This document shows, piece after piece, positions 39,734-44,924 of a stretch of 44,924 bases of DNA. The notes beneath the pieces were generated by a model. It saw nothing but the letters and a program-made list of their open reading frames with translations. It ran no database searches and was not told where the DNA came from. How positions within the stretch are numbered: position 1 is the first letter of the stretch; every line of letters begins with the position of its first letter. The position numbers and the translations under genes were made by a program. This stretch comes from Candidatus Moraniibacteriota bacterium (GTDB lineage Bacteria; Patescibacteriota; Minisyncoccia; Moranbacterales; GCA-2747515): positions 1 through 44,924 of the forward strand of contig JAUVJK010000002.1 in assembly GCA_030592425.1 (NCBI GenBank), written 5' to 3'.

Positions 39734-41926
39734 ATGAAAGACCCTATTCTTCACAATCTCAATGCACCCCAAAAAGAAGCTGTTACAGCACTTGATGGTC
39801 CTTTTTTGATTCTCGCTGGTGCAGGATCAGGAAAAACAAAAACACTCACACACCGCATTGTCTATCTTATGACAGTAAAAAAAGTACCTGCGCAAAGCAT
39901 TCTTGCTGTTACATTTACCAATAAAGCTGCTAGTGAAATGCGTGATCGTGTCGTTTCACTCCTCAACACGATTACTAGTGAGAGAACGTCAGACACCTCA
40001 CCATCACCGACATATTATAGCATCCCCCTCATCGGCACCTTTCATAGTGTCTGCGCTAAAATTCTCCGTGCAGAGATTCATCATTTGGGCTATGAAAGTA
40101 CATTTAATATCATGGATGCGCAAGATCAAGAGGTCTTGATCAAGAAAACCTTCAAAAAACTTGATCTTTCCACAAAGCAATTTTCACCACGAACTGTTCG
40201 TGAAACGATCTCTCACGCAAAAAACGATCTTATTGATCCACGAGACTTTAGCAAGAGCATCGATAGTTATTATGAGGAGCGTGTTGCTGACGTTTATACT
40301 CTTTATCAAAGCGCACTCAAAGAGAGCAATGCACTTGATTTTGATGATCTGATCCGTCTGACGATCTTACTCTTTGAAAAGCGCCCTGACGTCCTTGCAA
40401 AATATCAAAAACAATTTCGCTATATCCTCGTTGATGAGTATCAAGATACTAATCATGCACAATACAAACTGATCTCGCTTCTGGCCGCTGTCCACAACAA
40501 CCTCTTTGTGGTCGGTGATGACTGGCAATCGATCTATGCATGGCGTTTTGCTGACATTAGCAATATTCTCAATTTTGAAAAGGACTATACGCAAGCGCGT
40601 ACGATCAAGCTTGAACAAAACTATCGCTCAACACAGGTAATTCTTGATGCAGCGTTCTCAGTGATCGAGCATAATACAGATCGCACCAATAAAAAGATCT
40701 GGACAGATAAAACGACAGATGAAAAACTCATTTCCTATGAGGCAAGAGATGAAATGGATGAAGCAACATTTATCGCAGATACTATTATAGCCCTTCGTGC
40801 AGAAGAAAAGAGGAAATTTGGAGACTTTGTTGTTCTCTATCGCACAAATGCACAATCCCGCCAGATCGAGGAAATGTTTCTTTCCTGCGATATTCCTTAT
40901 CGTATTGTCGGTGGTATCAAATTCTATGCACGTAAAGAAGTGAAAGATATCGTTGCTTATCTCCGACTTGTTGATAATCCTCATGACCGTATCTCACTGG
41001 AACGTGCTATCAGCGAGCCTCGCCGAAGTATCGGCACAAAAACATTGGAACAATGGCTCACAGAAGCAGAAGAGCAGAAAAAAGATCCCCTCGCCTATGG
41101 CAGCACGCTTTCACCAGAGATCACAAAACTCGCACAAAAGAAACAAACAGTGATCACCAATTTCTGCAAGATGATCCTTCTTGCGACTGAGAAAAGGAAA
41201 GACCTTTCGCTCACAGAATTAATCTCATTCGTCTACAAAAAAAGTGGTTATGAAAGCGCTCTTTTGAAAGAGGGCACAGAAGGAGAAGTGCGACACGAAA
41301 ATGTCCAAGAGCTTCTCTCTGTTGCAAAAAAATATGATCAACGAGAAAATGCTCTACAGGAGTTCCTCGAAGAAGTTTCTCTCGCTGCCGATACAGACAA
41401 AATTGATGCAGATGCTGACAGCGTCCATCTCATGACACTCCATAGTGCAAAAGGCCTCGAATTTCCCATTGTCTTTATTACAGGACTTGAAGAAGGTCTT
41501 CTCCCACACTCTCGCGCTATGCTTGCGCCAACGGAAATGGAAGAGGAGCGTCGTCTCATGTACGTTGGCATTACCCGCGCAATGGAAAAAGTACACCTCC
41601 TTTTTACAAGAGAGCGTCTCCTTTTTGGACAGACCCAGATGAATGCACCTAGTCGTTTCCTTGATGATATTCCACAACATCTTATTGAAAAGAATAGCGC
41701 AGAAGTAGAAAGAGCAGATAAACAATTTTTTTCACAAAAAAAAGAATCAATGACAGGTGAGAGCTCTGGAAATACACAGCGGTTCCTCGATGGTGATAAG
41801 GTCCGTCACAATGATTTTGGAGAAGGTGTTGTTGTCGCACAAGATGACGACGTGATTACAATCGTTTTCAAACAAAAAGGCCTAAAAAAACTCGCAAAGA
41901 GTGTTGCTCCATTAGAAAAATTATAA
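39734..41926 (+). CDS. pcrA: UvrD/PcrA-type DNA helicase
   Basis: 730 residues from ATG 39734 (MKDPILHNLN); an upstream alternative start adds ten residues with no support. Superfamily 1A motifs: NAPQKEAVTALDG (Q motif), LAGAGSGKTKTL (Walker A, about 28-39), VTFTNKAASEMRDR (Ia), DEYQDTN (II), VVGDDWQSIYAWRFAD (III), LEQNYRST (IV), LMTLHSAKGLEFPIVFI (V) and LMYVGITRAMEKVHL (VI). The C-terminal end VRHNDFGEGVVVAQDDD is the Tudor-like tail of PcrA that contacts RNA polymerase in Gram-positives. It unwinds DNA in repair and replication restart. Transcribed alone, followed by a hairpin. Confidence 0.94.
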   Translation: MKDPILHNLNAPQKEAVTALDGPFLILAGAGSGKTKTLTHRIVYLMTVKKVPAQSILAVTFTNKAASEMRDRVVSLLNTITSERTSDTSPSPTYYSIPLIGTFHSVCAKILRAEIHHLGYESTFNIMDAQDQEVLIKKTFKKLDLSTKQFSPRTVRETISHAKNDLIDPRDFSKSIDSYYEERVADVYTLYQSALKESNALDFDDLIRLTILLFEKRPDVLAKYQKQFRYILVDEYQDTNHAQYKLISLLAAVHNNLFVVGDDWQSIYAWRFADISNILNFEKDYTQARTIKLEQNYRSTQVILDAAFSVIEHNTDRTNKKIWTDKTTDEKLISYEARDEMDEATFIADTIIALRAEEKRKFGDFVVLYRTNAQSRQIEEMFLSCDIPYRIVGGIKFYARKEVKDIVAYLRLVDNPHDRISLERAISEPRRSIGTKTLEQWLTEAEEQKKDPLAYGSTLSPEITKLAQKKQTVITNFCKMILLATEKRKDLSLTELISFVYKKSGYESALLKEGTEGEVRHENVQELLSVAKKYDQRENALQEFLEEVSLAADTDKIDADADSVHLMTLHSAKGLEFPIVFITGLEEGLLPHSRAMLAPTEMEEERRLMYVGITRAMEKVHLLFTRERLLFGQTQMNAPSRFLDDIPQHLIEKNSAEVERADKQFFSQKKESMTGESSGNTQRFLDGDKVRHNDFGEGVVVAQDDDVITIVFKQKGLKKLAKSVAPLEKL

Positions 41927-42030
41927 TTTATGAAAAAAGAAGTAAGAAATATGAAATAAGACATCGTTATGATTATAACCTGCCTAATACTGCATCTATA
42001 ATATGATCTTTCCTATTTTTCTTTAAAAAA

Positions 42031-42074
42031 AGAATTACTGAATTAAATCAGTAATTAATTCAGTAATTCTTTTT
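42031..42074. terminator. Bidirectional terminator between pcrA and the Xer gene
   Basis: Perfect 14-bp stem AGAATTACTGAATT/AATTCAGTAATTCT, A-run before and T5 after. The 12-base loop contains a third CAGTAATT word. Confidence 0.85.
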
Positions 42075-42157
42075 GTAACAAATCTTTGATGCCAACGAAC
42101 AGGAGTTAAACAGGTCATTACTTCAGATTTCTTTTTTCATCATTCATATTTCTTCTG

Positions 42158-43090
42158 CTATTTCTGTTTTCCATGAAACTTCTTATGAACCTCTTTGAGA
42201 CCTTTATTGGTTACATGCGTATAGATTTGCGTCGTTGTAATATTTGCGTGACCCAACATCGCCTGTACACTACGAATATCTGCACCACCCTGGAGAAGAT
42301 CTGTCGCAAAAGAGTGACGCAATGTATGCGGATGTACATTTTTGATAATCCCAGCCTTGAGCGCATATTTTTTGACAATGCGCTGTACACTTCGTGGTGT
42401 TAACCGCAGACCTTTCGCATCCGCTTCCTTATTTGTCCCTGTTTTCACACGAATAAAGAGAGCTGGATCAATATCATGTCTTTTTGCCATATATTTTTCA
42501 ATTGCTTTCCTTGCTGTATCAGAGACAAAGACAATGCGAATTTTGTTACCTTTTCCACGAATGGAGAATTCCTGTCGATCGAGATTGATTTGATCACGAT
42601 CCACGCTAACAAGTTCTGACACACGCAATCCAGCAGAAAAAAGCAGTTCTAAGAGGGCTCGATCACGACATACACCAAGATTCTCACCTGAAGCTACCTC
42701 AAGAAGACGTTCTACTTCTTCTGGTTCGAGAAACTCAACCTGACGTTCTTCATTTTTTCCCACATCGATTTTGTCAGCACTAAGTGTTACGATGTCACGT
42801 TTTGCGAGATACTTTAAGAAATTGCGCAAAGCGATCACATGATAATTTTGTGTACTCGCCTTGAGAGGTGCGCCATCAACCATAGTAAAGCGATTAAGAT
42901 AAAGACGATATTTTCGTACAACCTCAAGTGTGATCTTTTCTGGCGTTGTGATGTTATAATTTTCCTGTACAAACACTAAAAACCGACCAATATAATGTTC
43001 GTAATTTTCCACTGTTTTTTGACTCCGGGTACGTTCGATCTCAAGATATTCAAGATACTCTACGAGGAGTACTGAAAGTTTCTGGGACAT
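42158..43090 (-). CDS. Tyrosine recombinase, XerC/XerD type
   Basis: 310 residues. N-terminal SAM-like DNA-binding domain (about 1-95) and catalytic domain with the full set of active-site residues: AGLRVSEL (Arg), the lysine in the beta-hairpin (RGKGNKIR), HPHTLRHSFAT (His-x-x-Arg), LGHANITTTQIYTHV (His and nucleophile Tyr). Length and N-domain fit Xer dimer-resolution recombinases better than phage integrases. With no phage genes nearby, chromosome dimer resolution is the likely role; I see no dif site in the flanks, though it could be elsewhere in the genome. Confidence 0.92.
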   Translation of the reverse strand: MSQKLSVLLVEYLEYLEIERTRSQKTVENYEHYIGRFLVFVQENYNITTPEKITLEVVRKYRLYLNRFTMVDGAPLKASTQNYHVIALRNFLKYLAKRDIVTLSADKIDVGKNEERQVEFLEPEEVERLLEVASGENLGVCRDRALLELLFSAGLRVSELVSVDRDQINLDRQEFSIRGKGNKIRIVFVSDTARKAIEKYMAKRHDIDPALFIRVKTGTNKEADAKGLRLTPRSVQRIVKKYALKAGIIKNVHPHTLRHSFATDLLQGGADIRSVQAMLGHANITTTQIYTHVTNKGLKEVHKKFHGKQK

Positions 43091-43277
43091 AGATACTAAC
43101 TAAGCTATGAATTACACCACAAGAACTATGAGGGGGAAACCATACTACTGTAGTATTGTACCATAAGTAACATTGTACCAATATTTTTGTTAAAAATCAT
43201 TTTAGCAATGTGTTTTTACAAGAAATATCGCATACTTATCTCTTCTTTCATTTTTCGCACTTCTCGCTTTGTAACAT

Positions 43278-43305
43278 TTGACAAGTGATGTTAATAATCT
43301 ATAAT
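43278..43305 (+). promoter_or_regulatory. Promoter of the LysM/CHAP gene
   Basis: -35 TTGACA, 16 bases, -10 TATAAT. A small hairpin ATCCTT/AAGGAT (about 43342-43360) overlaps the proposed start codon. Confidence 0.72.
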
Positions 43306-43339
43306 GAAGTAACGATAAATTATTTATGGTATCTCGCAG

Positions 43340-44566
43340 ATGATCCTTCAATTGCAAGGATCTCACGCTAAGAGCCTATTTAAGGGAAATAGCTTTATTA
43401 TTCTCCATTCTGACGACCCTTCACCCGAAGAGAAGGGCAACAAAAAGTCGCCTTTACATCCTACGCACCAGCGTACCTTGACTTCGGATTATGCTTCTTC
43501 ACGTATTACAGCAATTTTAGACATTATTCAAAATTACGCAGCTCTCTCAATTGTGATTGTCTGCGCTGTTTTAGTTGTCGGCATCAATACCGCTGCAGGT
43601 CTCACATCCGAGAAACCAAAACATGATTCTGCTGAAGATGCGAAATGGAACACTGGACAAGTGCGCGGCGTTGCAACAACCAACTTCTCCAATCCTCATG
43701 CAAAGAATGATGAGGAAACGATCGCAAAAGATGAGGGAGCGGCACTTCTAGCTGCCGCAGAAGAAAGTCAAACCCTCACACAAACACTTGCTGCAACATC
43801 TGTTAAAACGGATGCACAAGACCCTGAGAATGAGGGTGATGTGAGCCTCTATACAGTGAAAGATGGTGATACACTCGGCACGATCGCACAAAGCAACGAT
43901 ATCTCTATCCAGACTCTCTACTGGGCAAATGAGATCGATGATGTTGATGATATTGCACCTGGTGACACACTTTTCATTCTTCCTGTCTCTGGCATAAAAC
44001 ACACAATTGCTACTGATGATACAATCGATGTCATTGCCAAGGAATATAACGCGGATAAAGTACAGATCATCGCATTTAATCAACTTCCTGCAAATGGAGA
44101 ACTAATCGTTGGTGCGGAGATCATCATCATCGGTGGCAATAAGGATCTTCCTGAGCCAGAACCTATCGCAACACCAACACTCGTCCGACGTGACTACGTC
44201 AGTGCAAATGGCGCAGAAACAGCAGCCCTTACTGGTGGCACAGAGAAAAGTCGCAAAGGTGGCAATAGTTTTCCTTATGGCTACTGCACCTATTATGTTG
44301 CACAGAAAAAGAATGTGACATGGCGTGGCAATGCCGGTGCATGGCTTTATAATGCAAAAGCTCAGGGCAAAAAAACGGGCTCAAAACCAAAAAGTGGCTC
44401 GATCGTCGTCACAACAGATGACCCCTACTATGGACATGTTGCCTATGTTGAGAAAGTAAAAGGGGATAGTATTGTGATCTCTGAAATGAACTATCGTGGT
44501 TGGGGAAAGGTCAATACACGTACGATCCCGATCAAAAGTCGCTCTATCCGTGGATATATCTATTAA
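43340..44566 (+). CDS. LysM-CHAP peptidoglycan hydrolase, membrane-anchored
   Basis: 408 residues. A polar N-terminus of about 55 residues precedes one membrane helix (about 64-88). Two LysM domains at about 172-217 (LYTVKDGDTLGTIAQ) and 221-267 (HTIATDDTIDVIAKEYNAD), the second degenerate at its start. A linker leads to a CHAP domain (about 308-408) with catalytic Cys in YGYCTYYVA and His in YGHVAYVEKV. CHAP domains cleave peptidoglycan cross-links or stem amides. The start may lie further downstream, since a hairpin covers the first codons. Closed by a terminator. Confidence 0.9.
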   Translation: MILQLQGSHAKSLFKGNSFIILHSDDPSPEEKGNKKSPLHPTHQRTLTSDYASSRITAILDIIQNYAALSIVIVCAVLVVGINTAAGLTSEKPKHDSAEDAKWNTGQVRGVATTNFSNPHAKNDEETIAKDEGAALLAAAEESQTLTQTLAATSVKTDAQDPENEGDVSLYTVKDGDTLGTIAQSNDISIQTLYWANEIDDVDDIAPGDTLFILPVSGIKHTIATDDTIDVIAKEYNADKVQIIAFNQLPANGELIVGAEIIIIGGNKDLPEPEPIATPTLVRRDYVSANGAETAALTGGTEKSRKGGNSFPYGYCTYYVAQKKNVTWRGNAGAWLYNAKAQGKKTGSKPKSGSIVVTTDDPYYGHVAYVEKVKGDSIVISEMNYRGWGKVNTRTIPIKSRSIRGYIY

Positions 44567-44605
44567 AACAAGAAATTTGAACAGTGGAAGAGGAAATATA
44601 ATCAA

Positions 44606-44637
44606 TAGTACACATTAATTTGTGTGCTATTTTTTTC
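44606..44637 (+). terminator. Terminator after the CHAP gene
   Basis: TAGTACAC/GTGTGCTA stem with one G-U pair, then T7. Confidence 0.88.
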
Positions 44638-44740
44638 TAAAGTGACATTTATTGCAATTTTCTACGACTTATTTATAAAAGGCCTTTCTGATGCATATAC
44701 ACTTACAGCAACCCGTGTGCCACATCTTTCATAGACATAT

Positions 44741-44769
44741 TTCGTTCCTTCTCATAAATGCTGTATAAT
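44741..44769 (+). promoter_or_regulatory. Promoter of the last, partial gene
   Basis: -10 TATAAT preceded by TGC; TTCGTT at 17 bases upstream is a weak -35. The start codon at 44776 lies seven bases after the -10, so the mRNA would be leaderless. Confidence 0.55.
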
Positions 44770-44775
44770 CAATGC

Positions 44776-44924
44776 ATGACAACAATTCCTCCACACTATA
44801 CATCACCACTACGTGTTTCAGAGACTTCTGGACAAGAAGACTCCAGTAATACCTATTTTGAGCGCTGGGAAAAATATAGCACGCTTCCACTAGAAACACA
44901 GGAAAAGCTTGAGTCTGAGGAAAC
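44776..44924 (+). CDS. Start of an unknown gene, cut by the window end
   Basis: 49 codons are visible, beginning MTTIPPHYTSPLRVSETSGQ and continuing polar and acidic (FERWEKYSTLPLETQEKLES). No family can be named from this fragment. A competing ATG four bases upstream closes after 25 codons, so 44776 is the better start. The promoter position implies translation without a 5' leader. Confidence 0.6.
   Translation, partial: MTTIPPHYTSPLRVSETSGQEDSSNTYFERWEKYSTLPLETQEKLESEE

Noticed and set aside
1..44924. CRISPR array, insertion sequence or prophage
   Set aside because: No regularly spaced direct repeats, no transposase and no phage structural genes were seen; the Xer-type gene fits chromosome dimer resolution.

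Overview
The window looks like a chromosome segment of a Candidate Phyla Radiation (Patescibacteria/Parcubacteria-like) bacterium. The evidence is an AT-rich genome with short genes, weak Shine-Dalgarno sequences, standard genetic code (TGA is used as a stop, for example in the comM-like gene), tRNA genes that mostly lack an encoded CCA end, a guanylate kinase with the P-loop Lys replaced, a cysteine-free DksA-like protein, and many short secreted or membrane proteins of no recognised family. The phylum-level call is inference from gene content; no 16S rRNA gene is present.

Layout. 1-1.6 kb: the end of rplS and a tRNA cluster (Leu-GAG, Val-UAC, Phe, a CAU tRNA split by a 290-nt group I intron, Gly). 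1.7-4.5 kb: exported proteins, including a DsbA-like thiol oxidoreductase whose two halves are in swapped order, and a 3D-domain wall protein. 4.5-5.1 kb: tRNA-Leu(UAA) and tRNA-Cys, with a GIY-YIG nuclease gene wedged between the intact tRNA-Cys and a displaced, hairpin-riddled copy of its 5' half. 5.1-10.9 kb: a purine block (unknown gene, purH, purB, purE-purC) in which all four transcription units share one unusual promoter (TTGCYT, 17 bp, TAMAGT) and, clearly in three of them, a two-hairpin leader. 11-13.2 kb (minus): a UDG family protein, rbfA-nrnA and tRNA-Arg. 13.2-14.6 kb: a gene-free AT-rich segment with two perfect parS sites. 14.6-18 kb: secreted proteins (a thrombospondin-3-repeat protein with a Cys-rich partner; a lipoprotein with a secreted partner).

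18-23.4 kb (minus): rpsA, gmk, tilS, ftsH and tRNA-Val(GAC). 23.7-32.1 kb (plus): a degenerate metallo-beta-lactamase-fold protein, a small membrane protein, gyrA, rpsO, an NYN-domain protein, pnp and a membrane-anchored protein. 32.1-33 kb: a gene-free region with a DnaA-box cluster, a consensus promoter and a run of hairpins ending in a terminator (candidate structured RNA). 33-44.9 kb: yraN, a DksA-like gene, lspA, a comM-like gene, a DUF348/G5/RlpA-like wall protein, rsmA, a UbiA-type prenyltransferase with an extra membrane domain, a UvrD/PcrA helicase, a Xer-type recombinase, a LysM/CHAP wall hydrolase and the start of an unknown gene.

The purine genes carry AIR through CAIR, SAICAR and AICAR to IMP, an uneven ability in such reduced genomes. 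The uneven base composition (purC is visibly more GC-rich than its surroundings) and the shared promoter and leader suggest acquired genes brought under one control. The best candidates for undescribed biology are the shared pur promoter and leader, the permuted DsbA, the tRNA-Cys/GIY-YIG insertion, and the structured RNA at 32.4-32.9 kb.
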